From positions 1 to 8,396 of the forward strand of contig JAOAGX010000084.1 of assembly GCA_026415535.1 (NCBI GenBank): a stretch of 8,396 bases of DNA. The letters are read 5' to 3'. Source of the DNA: Armatimonadota bacterium (GTDB taxonomy: Bacteria; Armatimonadota; UBA5829). The notes below the pieces were generated by a model. It saw nothing but the letters and a program-made list of their open reading frames with translations. It searched no databases and was not told where the DNA came from. Positions within the stretch are counted from its first letter, which is position 1. Every line of letters starts with the position of its first letter. Below, in pieces: positions 1-5,410 of this stretch. The translations under genes were made by a program, and so were the position numbers.

Positions 1-19
1 AGATGTGTATAAGAGACAG
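1..19 (+). other. Nextera/Tn5 mosaic-end adapter (sequencing artefact)
   Basis: The first 19 bases read AGATGTGTATAAGAGACAG, identical to the Tn5 transposase mosaic end used in Nextera library adapters. It sits exactly at the window edge, and from base 20 the sequence continues as an isoleucyl-tRNA synthetase reading frame on the minus strand. It is therefore untrimmed adapter, not a genomic transposon end. The adjoining gene is cut by the library fragment or contig end and not by a biological insertion. Confidence 0.97.
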
Positions 20-263
20 CTTTGTATCTGACGATGAAGTCTTTAAGAATCTTGTTTAGTGCGTGGCCGATATGGATGTCGCCATTGGAGTAGGGCGGCC
101 CGTCGTGCAGAACGAACGTACCTTTCGGTGCGTCGCGCGTAGCCAGCTTTTCGTAGACACGGATTTCCTCCCAAAACTTCTGGAAAGCGGGTTCCCGATG
201 CGGCAAGTCGGCCTTCATTGGGAACGGCGTCTTGGGTAGATTTACCGTTTTGCTGTAGTCCAT
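20..263 (-). CDS. ileS: Isoleucyl-tRNA synthetase, N-terminal 81 codons (partial)
   Basis: Class I aminoacyl-tRNA synthetase that charges tRNA-Ile in the cytoplasm. The frame opens at an ATG (263-261) with MDYSKTVNLPKTPFPMK and contains the family's HIGH signature at residues 64-67 within PYSNGDIHIGHALNK, preceded by FVLHDGPP. This block is diagnostic for IleS, and the segment FPMKADLPHREP is the usual bacterial N-terminus. The gene is complete at its 5' end. Its 3' part is missing because the library adapter begins at base 19, so the KMSKS motif and editing domain cannot be seen. Its start lies inside the 3' end of rmlD in another frame (22-bp overlap). A GGGAG ribosome-binding candidate lies 11 nt upstream, rather far, so coupling to rmlD translation is plausible. 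Full-length family members are about 900-1,050 residues. Confidence 0.95.
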
Positions 264-1165
264 TCTGAAACAAACTCCCTGACTGCGTCTTGCCACGGTC
301 GCGCGCTATCGCGGCCCAGCAGCTCCAGCCTGTAATGTCTAAGCACTGAGTACTTGGGTCGGCGAGTTGGCGTTGGCCACTCTTCGGATTTGATTGGGAC
401 AACTCCGATCTGCGTCATGCCGGCAGTCTCGATTATCGTCGATGCGAATTCGTGCCAGGAGCAACTGCCGGCGTTGGTGTAATGGTACGTTCCGTAAAGA
501 GGCGATCCAACTAGCGACACGAGAAACTCGGCAAGATCCTTTGCGTATGTCGGCGAGCCGATCTGATCCGCCACCACTCTCAATGGCTCAATACTTTTTC
601 CCTCCTTGGGGGAGAGGTGGGTCGGAGGCGATGTCGCTGCTCTAATCCTGTTTTCCGCCGCGTTGATTATCGTTAGCGCAAAGTTTTTTCCATGGGGTGC
701 GAACACCCAAGAAGTCCGCACGATGTAATGCTTGCGACAAAGTTCCTTAACGGCAGCTTCCCCGGCGAGTTTCGACGCGCCGTATACCCCTATCGGGTTG
801 GGTTGATCGAACTCCGTATAAGGTGCACCCTTCTCGCCGTCAAAAACATAGTCGGTGCTCACGTAAGCTATTGTGCAGTCGATCGATGCGCACGCGCAGG
901 CGAGGTTCCAAGTGCCGACAGCATTAACCAAATAAGCTCGGTCTGGATCGCGTTCGCAGCCGTCCACGTCCGTCATCGCTGCGCAGTGGATCACCATCTC
1001 TGGACGGAAACGGCTTATGGTGTCGAAGACCTGAGTCGTGTCGATTATATCGAGACGCTCGCAGCCTTCGAGGACGTCGGTCGGGATTACGTGGTGCTTC
1101 GGCTCCAACGCCGAGCACACTAACCGTCCCAGCATCCCACACGCGCCAGTCACAATAATTCTCAA
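242..1165 (-). CDS. rmlD: dTDP-4-dehydrorhamnose reductase
   Basis: Short-chain dehydrogenase/reductase performing the last step of dTDP-L-rhamnose synthesis: NAD(P)H-dependent reduction of dTDP-4-keto-rhamnose in the cytoplasm, supplying rhamnose for surface polysaccharide. The 307-residue product shows the Rossmann motif TGACGMLG (residues 6-13), STDYVFDG (103-110) and VYGASK (127-132). Thr104, Tyr128 and Lys132 match the known catalytic triad of RmlD even in numbering. VVADQIGSPTYAKDLA (197-212) and RPKYSVL (269-275) are further family signatures. The start is TTG (1165-1163): it places the Rossmann strand correctly and has AAGGA 6 nt upstream. Residues about 174-194 form an extra segment where other family members run directly from the helix into LRVV. 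Its DNA contains a GC-rich palindromic stretch (see repeat at 597-632). It is followed by ileS with a 22-bp overlap. rmlA, rmlB and rmlC are not in the window. Confidence 0.95.
   Translation of the reverse strand: MRIIVTGACGMLGRLVCSALEPKHHVIPTDVLEGCERLDIIDTTQVFDTISRFRPEMVIHCAAMTDVDGCERDPDRAYLVNAVGTWNLACACASIDCTIAYVSTDYVFDGEKGAPYTEFDQPNPIGVYGASKLAGEAAVKELCRKHYIVRTSWVFAPHGKNFALTIINAAENRIRAATSPPTHLSPKEGKSIEPLRVVADQIGSPTYAKDLAEFLVSLVGSPLYGTYHYTNAGSCSWHEFASTIIETAGMTQIGVVPIKSEEWPTPTRRPKYSVLRHYRLELLGRDSARPWQDAVREFVSEWTTAKR
597..632. repeat. Possible palindromic repeat inserted in-frame in rmlD
   Basis: This stretch (CTCCTTGGGGGAG at 602-614, followed by AGGTGGGTCGGAGG) forms an imperfect CTCC/GGAG hairpin. 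Its composition is unlike the surrounding coding sequence. It encodes most of the roughly 20 residues of RmlD (about 174-194, containing SPPTHLSPKEGK) that have no counterpart in typical family members. Homopurine/homopyrimidine palindromes of this style (CCCTCTCCC...GGGAGAGG) are common dispersed repeats in bacterial genomes. That this is one of them, inserted without breaking the frame, is inference from one copy. Confidence 0.45.
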
Positions 1166-1194
1166 CGTGATTCCTTAACCTCGTCCTTGTACAT
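1162..1194 (-). other. Possible 10-codon upstream ORF overlapping the rmlD start
   Basis: In the rmlD leader an ATG (1194-1192) opens a frame encoding MYKDEVKESR and stops at a TGA (1164-1162) that overlaps the rmlD TTG start in a TTGA arrangement, the geometry used for translational coupling. No convincing Shine-Dalgarno precedes this ATG. The rmlD ribosome-binding site AAGGA lies inside this frame. It may be chance. Confidence 0.25.
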
Positions 1195-1242
1195 GTCGCA
1201 AAGCCCCTGTTCAAAGGCAGGGGCTTACATTCGTTCGTACAA
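1187..1242 (-). promoter_or_regulatory. Structured 5' leader of rmlD
   Basis: The predicted rmlD mRNA leader contains a perfect 9-bp stem AAGCCCCTG/CAGGGGCTT with an 8-nt loop (1201-1226). It is flanked by complementary hexamers TTGTAC (1242-1237) and GTACAA (1192-1187) that can close a larger stem around it. No T-tract follows on either strand, so it does not look like an intrinsic terminator. It might stabilise the transcript or modulate rmlD translation. No known riboswitch or attenuator class is recognised. Confidence 0.4.
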
Positions 1243-1246
1243 CGAA
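1230..1246. promoter_or_regulatory. Operator-like palindrome at the rmlD transcription start
   Basis: Read on the minus strand the site is TTCGTTGTACGAACGAA, with perfect 6-bp arms TTCGTT/AACGAA around a 5-bp centre. It begins 3 bp downstream of the -10 box and spans the predicted start site, where a bound repressor would block transcription. The regulator is unknown. Confidence 0.4.
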
Positions 1247-1249
1247 GTC

Positions 1250-1278
1250 ATTATACATCTGTCGCTATGTCTGGTCAA
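1250..1278 (-). promoter_or_regulatory. Sigma70-type promoter of rmlD-ileS
   Basis: On the minus strand TTGACC (1278-1273) is followed after exactly 17 bp by a perfect TATAAT (1255-1250). This is 11 of 12 consensus positions with optimal spacing, about 85 bp upstream of the rmlD TTG start. Transcription would begin near 1243, inside the palindrome at 1230-1246. Confidence 0.85.
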
Positions 1279-1363
1279 GCTGGCTTCTGTTTACATCATA
1301 TCCCAGATCTAGGTAATGCAGGAGTGTTGCATCGAGCGAGCACTTTTGTCGAACCCTGATGAT

Positions 1364-1486
1364 ACCGATAGCACTAAGTTGCGACACTTGATCAGAGTAA
1401 CACACTGCAGTTCGCCTAGCATATTCCTTCAAGCCACTTATTTTTTGACTTGACCGATATTGATATGAGTAGTACATTCTATCGGT
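1364..1486. promoter_or_regulatory. Three ACCGATA boxes around the GH172-gene promoter
   Basis: The heptamer ACCGATA occurs at 1364-1370 and 1453-1459 on the plus strand and as its complement TATCGGT at 1480-1486. The last two form an inverted pair with a 20-bp spacer that brackets the -10 box. The outer and last copies also extend to an 8-bp match (ACCGATAG/CTATCGGT). This arrangement resembles binding sites for a dimeric regulator. The motif was noticed after the fact, so chance is not excluded. Besides these boxes and the two divergent promoters, the 1166-1516 gap shows no gene. Confidence 0.35.
1450..1478 (+). promoter_or_regulatory. Sigma70-type promoter of the DUF2961/GH172 gene
   Basis: TTGACC (1450-1455), a 17-bp spacer and TACATT (1473-1478) lie about 40 bp upstream of the ATG at 1517, divergent from the rmlD promoter. 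The -35 element is the same TTGACC used by rmlD, and the -10 matches the consensus at 4 of 6 positions. Predicted start is near 1485. Confidence 0.6.
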
Positions 1487-1516
1487 GTGACAGACGAATC
1501 TAGGAGGCAAAGAACC

Positions 1517-2566
1517 ATGAGTTTCTTTGACACGGGCTTTCTATCCAGCATTGCCAAGGTGACCGGTGCCAAAACGCGAAGCATTTCCGCGGAAAATCCG
1601 ACGGGTGCAAAGGGTGCCGGGGCGCAGGAGGTGCCCTACGAGGACCATGCCGGTTCGATGTTGGGCAAGGGATGGAAGATCAGGCCCTGCATAGTTCTTC
1701 CGGCTGGCTCGAAGACCACTTTGGCCGAGATCGAAGGTCCCGGCACGATACGGCATATCTGGATTACGGTTGCTGAGGTTGCATATCGGAACTGCATATT
1801 TCGCATTTTTTGGGACGATGAGCCAACGCCTTCGGTAGAGGTCCCGCTGGGCGACTTTTTTTGCTGTGGGCATGCCTTGAGGACCAAGGTCAATTCAATC
1901 CCAATCGCTGTTAACCCTTCAGGAGGATTCAACTCCTATTGGCCGATGCCGTTTGTCAAGTCTTGCAAGATCGAGATCGAAAACCAGTGGCACCAGGATA
2001 TTTGTGGGTTCTTCTATCAGATTGACTATGAACTTGGCGATGTGCCAGGCGATCTTGCGTACTTCCACGCTCAATGGCGACGCTCCGTGACACCCATCGA
2101 CAGGCCGGAGCACGTGATCCTTGAGGGTGTTAAAGGCAGGGGTCAGTATGTCGGAACATATCTTGCCTGGACGCAACTTTCGAACGGCTGGTGGGGCGAG
2201 GGCGAGATAAAGTTCTTTATGGACGGTGACGAAGAGTATCCTACTATCTGCGGTACGGGGACAGAGGATTACTTTTGTGGTGCTTGGGGGTTCGGCGACA
2301 CCTACTCGACCGCGTTTCTAGGATATCCTTTGTGGGTTAAGAACGAAGGCGAGGTTCCAAGGCACGGTCTTTATCGATGGCACGTTCTGGACCCGATCCG
2401 ATTCGAGAAAGATCTCAAGGTGACCATTCAGGCGCTAGGGTGGTGGCCGAACTGCAAGTATCAGCCGCTTCAAGACGACATTGCCTCCGTGGCATACTGG
2501 TATCAAATCGAGCCTCACGCCGCGTTTCCGGAGATGCTTCCGGTTCACCTGAGGTGGCCTAGGTAG
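1517..2566 (+). CDS. DUF2961 / glycoside hydrolase family 172-type protein
   Basis: The 349-residue protein belongs to the DUF2961 family, whose characterised members founded GH172: enzymes acting on alpha-D-fructofuranose dianhydride or alpha-D-arabinofuranosyl linkages. The start is the ATG at 1517, preceded by AGGAGG (1502-1507) with 9-nt spacing. An in-frame upstream GTG (1487) is less likely because it lies before that ribosome-binding site, at about the predicted transcription start. Family hallmarks are GPGTIRHIWIT (residues 74-84), VPLGDFF (109-115), NSYWPMPF (139-146) and CGTGTEDYF (245-253). Glu228 or Glu230 (GWWGEGE) and Glu250 (GTGTEDY) are the likely catalytic carboxylates by position in the family. 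I see no signal peptide, so it is probably cytoplasmic, or it works on imported oligosaccharide. It stands alone, with no transporter or other hydrolase adjoining it. The actual substrate cannot be read from the sequence. Confidence 0.9.
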   Translation: MSFFDTGFLSSIAKVTGAKTRSISAENPTGAKGAGAQEVPYEDHAGSMLGKGWKIRPCIVLPAGSKTTLAEIEGPGTIRHIWITVAEVAYRNCIFRIFWDDEPTPSVEVPLGDFFCCGHALRTKVNSIPIAVNPSGGFNSYWPMPFVKSCKIEIENQWHQDICGFFYQIDYELGDVPGDLAYFHAQWRRSVTPIDRPEHVILEGVKGRGQYVGTYLAWTQLSNGWWGEGEIKFFMDGDEEYPTICGTGTEDYFCGAWGFGDTYSTAFLGYPLWVKNEGEVPRHGLYRWHVLDPIRFEKDLKVTIQALGWWPNCKYQPLQDDIASVAYWYQIEPHAAFPEMLPVHLRWPR

Positions 2567-2685
2567 GGAACAAGATCCAGGGCTTGCTTCATAAAATCGT
2601 AGTGACCAGCTTATGGACGGCCTGCCGAGCTGGAATGTGTGCGCAACAAAAGACCTCGGAATTTTCCTGCCGGTGAACCGGTAAC

Positions 2686-2720
2686 TTGGCGTTTCGGGAG
2701 GTTAGTTCCCGAAACGCCAA
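2686..2720. repeat. Dispersed palindrome, copy 1
   Basis: Perfect 14-bp arms TTGGCGTTTCGGGA (2686-2699) and TCCCGAAACGCCAA (2707-2720) are separated by a 7-nt loop. The core GTTTCGGGA...TCCCGAAAC recurs at 4073-4105 and, degenerate, at 5948-5972. It lies 120 bp past the GH172 gene and could act as a transcript 3'-end stem, although no T-tract follows. Confidence 0.8.
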
Positions 2721-2792
2721 AATGATGTGAAGTGCTCGACTTTGCTCTTGCTTTGATAAGTCAGCTTTGAATCACCTCACTCAAAAAGCATT

Positions 2793-2815
2793 ATTCTGAG
2801 CGTAGCGAGGAATCT
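2793..2815 (+). repeat. ATTCTGAG-type dispersed repeat, copy A
   Basis: A 23-nt unit starting ATTCTGAGCGTAGCGAGG and ending AATCT, itself imperfectly palindromic (ATTCT at the left end, GGAAT at the right). It matches copy B, 43 bp downstream, at 21 of 23 positions. The first eight bases are identical, as are the last five. Sequences of the form TCATTCTGAGCGAAGCGAAG are a familiar interspersed intergenic repeat in many bacterial assemblies. Confidence 0.85.
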
Positions 2816-2835
2816 CGCTGTCGTCTTCCCTCGTC

Positions 2836-2858
2836 ATTCTGAGCATAGCGAAGAATCT
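2836..2858 (+). repeat. ATTCTGAG-type dispersed repeat, copy B
   Basis: Direct copy of the unit at 2793-2815, starting ATTCTGAGCATAGCG and ending AAGAATCT. Similarity extends a little on both sides (TCATTCTGAG before, and a CTGTCG that also appears at 2818-2823 after copy A), suggesting tandem placement of a slightly longer element. Confidence 0.85.
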
Positions 2859-2895
2859 GTCGCTCGCCTTGATTGCTTCAGAGCGGCAGTCTAGA

Positions 2896-2925
2896 TTGTC
2901 GGGAGCGCTTGTCTTATGAGATAAT
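2896..2925 (+). promoter_or_regulatory. holA promoter, possibly giving a leaderless mRNA
   Basis: TTGTCG (2896-2901), an 18-bp spacer and GATAAT (2920-2925, 5 of 6 to consensus). The -10 box ends only 9 bp before the holA ATG, so transcription is predicted to begin at about 2932-2935. No Shine-Dalgarno is present in GTTGGCGCA before the ATG, consistent with leaderless translation. Confidence 0.55.
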
Positions 2926-2934
2926 GTTGGCGCA

Positions 2935-4023
2935 ATGGCTCGTAAACCGGACGCAGCTGCCGCGCGTGCCTATCTTTTTCGCGGCAACGACGATTTTCAG
3001 AAGCGCCAGGCGCTCGACGAACTGCTTTCGAGCCTGGTGGCTAGTGAGTTTGCTGACTTCGATCTTGAGGAGATCGAAGCCGATACTGCTACGTGTGATC
3101 GAATTATTGCCGGTCTTAACGTGCCTCCGTTCGGGTCTGGTCGGAGAGTAGTGTTGATTCAGTTCGCTAACAAAATGAACCCGGCTGAGCAAGAAAAACT
3201 GGCGGCGCGGCTGGAGCACGTTCCACCGACTGGGTGTTTGGTGATGGTGAACCCGGCGGTCGAAAGATCCGACAGTAAGCCCAAACGCGGCAGCGAGGTA
3301 ATCGGAGAACTCGTTAGGGCGATCCGAAGGGTTGGTCAAGTGCGCGAGTTCGGTGGTGGGACCAGCATGGAACGTTCCAAGCAGGCCAGGGAGTTTGCGA
3401 TATCACTATTTGCCTCATTCGGCAAGCAAATCACCTCCGAAGCAATGATGCTCTTTCTTCAGCGCGCCGGTGATGACTTTGGAATCATCGCCACCGAGGT
3501 CCAGAAGCTCGTAGATTACACCTTAGACCGCGACAAGATCACGCGTTCCGACGTTGAGGAGGTTACCAGCGAGACGCCCGAGGAAAAAGTGTTTAAGATG
3601 GTCGATGCCGTCGCGACGAGAAACGCCAGCCAGGCACTACGGTTCCTCAGGGAGATTTTCGATGCTGGTGACGACCCAAGGTCGGACGCTCCTCGTGTGC
3701 TAGCGTTGTTAGCGCGTCAGTTTCGATTGATCTGGCAGGCGCGGATGCTTGCGGAGGCGGGGGTAAGAGTGGTTGACAAGGTCGAGGTTTCCGAAGATCT
3801 CAAATCGGCGCTTCCTTCCTCGCCCAATATTCTAGAACTTTCGCCGTGGCAAGTAGAACGGGCCCGCAAACATGCAAACGGCTTTTCTCATTATGATCTA
3901 GCAAGGTGTTTTACTGCTATTGCCAGGGCCGACGCGATGCTAAAAGGTGTCGAGGGTAATATCGAGGATCCACGTATGGTAATGGAATTATTGGTAGTAG
4001 AGCTTGTCGGTGCAGGACGGTAG
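2935..4023 (+). CDS. holA: DNA polymerase III subunit delta
   Basis: Delta subunit of the clamp loader, which opens the beta sliding clamp during replication. The 362-residue product starts with the family's YLFRGNDDF block (residues 13-21), followed by a Rossmann-like N-terminal domain with PPFGSGRRVVLI (64-75), a middle AAA+-like region (about 150-230) containing EVQKLVDY and the typical TPEEKVFKMVDA (213-224), and the helical collar domain to the C-terminus (ALRFLREIF, LLARQFRLIWQARML). The order matches HolA throughout. The length is slightly above the usual 330-345, mostly from a short insertion near residues 112-118 (SDSKPKR). Delta lacks ATPase motifs and none are seen. The ATG at 2935 is supported by domain position, although no ribosome-binding site is visible. 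It is monocistronic here and convergent with the DUF4282 gene. Confidence 0.93.
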   Translation: MARKPDAAAARAYLFRGNDDFQKRQALDELLSSLVASEFADFDLEEIEADTATCDRIIAGLNVPPFGSGRRVVLIQFANKMNPAEQEKLAARLEHVPPTGCLVMVNPAVERSDSKPKRGSEVIGELVRAIRRVGQVREFGGGTSMERSKQAREFAISLFASFGKQITSEAMMLFLQRAGDDFGIIATEVQKLVDYTLDRDKITRSDVEEVTSETPEEKVFKMVDAVATRNASQALRFLREIFDAGDDPRSDAPRVLALLARQFRLIWQARMLAEAGVRVVDKVEVSEDLKSALPSSPNILELSPWQVERARKHANGFSHYDLARCFTAIARADAMLKGVEGNIEDPRMVMELLVVELVGAGR

Positions 4024-4072
4024 CCAGTATTAGGTAGTTCTTGAAATATTCTGCGAACCGAAGCTTTCTTTT

Positions 4073-4105
4073 GGGTGTTTCAGGAACTCAGTTCCCGAAA
4101 CACCC
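4073..4105. repeat. Dispersed palindrome, copy 2 (between convergent genes)
   Basis: Arms GGGTGTTTC-A-GGAAC (4073-4087) and GTTCC-C-GAAACACCC (4091-4105) pair at 14 of 15 positions (one A/C mismatch) around a TCA loop. It shares the GTTTC(G/A)GGAAC...GTTCCCGAAAC core with copy 1. It lies between the 3' ends of holA (stop at 4023) and the DUF4282 gene (stop at 4126), where a bidirectional terminator would be expected. A T-run (4121-4126) follows only 16 nt after the stem on the plus strand. Confidence 0.8.
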
Positions 4106-4125
4106 GCACTGTTGCTAAGTGTTTT

Positions 4126-4458
4126 TCACACAGTTGGCTGCGAGGGCATTTGAGACTGACCTCCGCCAGCCATCTTGGCGGTGTTTTCTTCAATCCGGAA
4201 GATGATTATGATAAGCTCCAGCCAGATTCGGGCGCAGATAACGTACAGGATAAAAACGATGGGTGACAGAATGATCATAAGGAGCCCCTGGGCGACCTCG
4301 CTGCCAAGCATCATGAGTCCGCCGACAAGCGTGAAGAGCGCAGCAACGGCTGAGGCGATCACCGCGAGCACGTAGAGCACTTTGACTATGCTCATCGTGA
4401 TGAACTCGGAAAACGAGAAGTCGAAGAGACGCGAGAAGAAACCCTTATCCTGATTCAT
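4126..4458 (-). CDS. DUF4282 family small membrane protein
   Basis: This 110-residue inner-membrane protein has the DUF4282 layout: a cytosolic N-terminus with FFSRLFDFSFSEFIT (7-21), a first membrane segment (about 23-50, VKVLYVLAVIASAVAALFTL), a second (about 58-80) and the family signature YVICARIWLELIIIIFRIEENT (72-93), then a short Gly/Gln/Pro-rich tail. The ATG at 4458 is chosen because GGAGGAG (4471-4465) stands 6 nt upstream. An in-frame TTG at 4473 would overlap that site and is unlikely. The family has no established biochemical role. Nothing in the surroundings defines one, since holA converges on it and the next minus-strand gene is 250 bp upstream. Confidence 0.9.
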   Translation of the reverse strand: MNQDKGFFSRLFDFSFSEFITMSIVKVLYVLAVIASAVAALFTLVGGLMMLGSEVAQGLLMIILSPIVFILYVICARIWLELIIIIFRIEENTAKMAGGGQSQMPSQPTV

Positions 4459-4711
4459 TTCCCACTCCTCCAATAGTTAGTTTGCGGAGTCGCCACACGA
4501 GGCCGGGGCTACTCGCTTTCATCAAACTTACTCGTGGTTGAGCAAGACTCCTTCAAGGGTTCGTTTTTTGTTGCGAAGTTCCGAAAAGTGCGAGGAGGCG
4601 GAATGGGGATATGTGTTGGGACGTCGTACAATTCACGGCTTTGAGGTAAAAGTTGAGTAGGTAATCAATTGTTCCAGTTTTAAGAACTCGGTGCTGGTGT
4701 GGAAAGATCGT

Positions 4712-5269
4712 CTATTGTCTTCTTCTACAAACCAGTCCGGCGATTCCGAGCAAGCTGGTAATTGCAACAAGGCTTGACGGCTCGGGTAAAGGACCAGGTC
4801 GGATTGCTATACAATACTGAAGTTTGGATACAGATATGTTGTAATACTCGTAGACCTGAAACCAGGCTGATTCTCCTGGCATTACCGGATTCCCGTAGAA
4901 ATACAGATTAATTTGTCCCTCGTCGGGTGTGGTGGGGTTGATTGTCCAGGTGAGGCCGGACTGCGAGCTGGTTGGATTTACACCTCCCATGCTGGCATCC
5001 TTGAAGAGCACTATCGAAATATCTTGGCCTCCGGAAAAAACCTTGAAATGGAAACTTCCCCAGGGTTCAGTGCCGCTGTTCTTGACATAAGCTAAGATTG
5101 CTCGTTCGTAAGGATCTTCAAGATACTCCACGTACTGTGGCACAATATGATCTGTCCAGCCTTCAAACTCAAGCGGCACTCCAGGTGCTCCTATCATGAG
5201 CATGTCCAGCGCGAGCACTGGAGTCGCCACAGCCAACAAGACAATGCTTAGGACAGCAACGGTCTTCAA
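4712..5269 (-). CDS. Secreted PEP-CTERM sorting-domain protein
   Basis: The 185-residue product has a signal peptide (MKTVAVLSIVLLAVATPVLA, likely cleaved after residue 20). A beta-rich body of about 135 residues with no recognised catalytic motif follows. The C-terminus is a classic PEP-CTERM signal: PEP at 162-164, a hydrophobic helix at about 167-180 and the basic end RRR at 182-184. Such tails are recognised by exosortase, which cleaves the protein at the membrane in exopolysaccharide-producing Gram-negative bacteria. The protein is therefore expected on the cell surface or in the matrix. The start is TTG (5269-5267) with GAAGGAG (5283-5277) 7 nt upstream. Without it the signal peptide would lose its N-region. 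No exosortase gene is in the window. Function of the body is unknown. Confidence 0.88.
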   Translation of the reverse strand: MKTVAVLSIVLLAVATPVLALDMLMIGAPGVPLEFEGWTDHIVPQYVEYLEDPYERAILAYVKNSGTEPWGSFHFKVFSGGQDISIVLFKDASMGGVNPTSSQSGLTWTINPTTPDEGQINLYFYGNPVMPGESAWFQVYEYYNISVSKLQYCIAIRPGPLPEPSSLVAITSLLGIAGLVCRRRQ

Positions 5270-5342
5270 CTGGTTTCTCCTTCTTCTCTGGCGGCGTTTG
5301 CGATTCTTTCGACCGCTTTTGTTTGAGGGAGTAGTTGAGGAG

Positions 5343-5352
5343 GCCTATAGGC
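5343..5352. promoter_or_regulatory. Palindrome in the PEP-CTERM gene leader
   Basis: GCCTATAGGC is a perfect 10-bp palindrome about 20-30 bp downstream of the predicted start site and about 75 bp before the TTG codon. It could be an operator or a chance palindrome, and nothing else supports a role. Confidence 0.2.
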
Positions 5353-5379
5353 TTGTGTTCCGGCAACCTTCCCACACGA

Positions 5380-5410
5380 ATAATATGCCACAAAATTTGG
5401 GTTTTGTCAA
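5380..5410 (-). promoter_or_regulatory. Sigma70-type promoter of the PEP-CTERM gene
   Basis: On the minus strand a perfect TTGACA (5410-5405) is followed by TATTAT (5385-5380, 5 of 6) with a 19-bp spacer. A 17-bp alternative, CATATT, overlaps it. It lies about 110 bp upstream of the TTG start codon, leaving a leader of roughly 100 nt. Confidence 0.6.

Larger units (their letters stand above)
2567..2934. other. Repeat-rich intergenic region between the GH172 gene and holA
   Basis: No credible gene is visible in these 368 bases. They hold a 6-bp inverted repeat CCAGCT/AGCTGG (2606-2611, 2628-2633), a small CCGGT/ACCGG hairpin (2670-2681), the strong palindrome at 2686-2720, two tandem ATTCTGAG-type repeats (2793-2858) and the holA promoter (2896-2925). 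No hairpin is followed by a T-tract, so how the GH172 transcript ends is unclear. The palindrome at 2686-2720 is the best candidate. Confidence 0.7.

Noticed and set aside
692..1123. A 143-codon open frame on the plus strand
   Set aside because: It is antisense to rmlD, whose protein matches its family throughout including the catalytic residues; the plus frame has no recognisable domain or ribosome-binding site.
1201..1226. Hairpin AAGCCCCTG/CAGGGGCTT as an intrinsic terminator
   Set aside because: No T-tract follows on either strand and it lies between a strong promoter and the rmlD start, so it is better described as leader structure.
1265..1510. An 81-codon minus-strand frame in the divergent promoter region
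   Set aside because: It would cover both the -10/-35 elements and the ribosome-binding site of the GH172 gene, has no recognisable domain, and has no convincing ribosome-binding site.
2793..2858. Tandem ATTCTGAG repeats as a CRISPR array
   Set aside because: There are only two nearby units, imperfectly matched, with a 20-bp interval and no cas genes; the same unit also occurs inverted elsewhere in the window.
3366..3375. GGAACGTTCC palindrome inside holA
   Set aside because: A 10-bp palindrome within coding sequence is expected by chance and it does not share the core of the dispersed palindrome family.
4574..4592. Possible fourth copy of the GTTTCGGGA palindrome (AAGTTCCGAAAAG)
   Set aside because: Only one arm resembles the family and no complementary left arm is present upstream.
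242..5269. A single exopolysaccharide locus made of rmlD, GH172 and PEP-CTERM genes
   Set aside because: The genes lie on both strands with separate promoters and are interrupted by the housekeeping gene holA, and no glycosyltransferase, exporter or exosortase is present.
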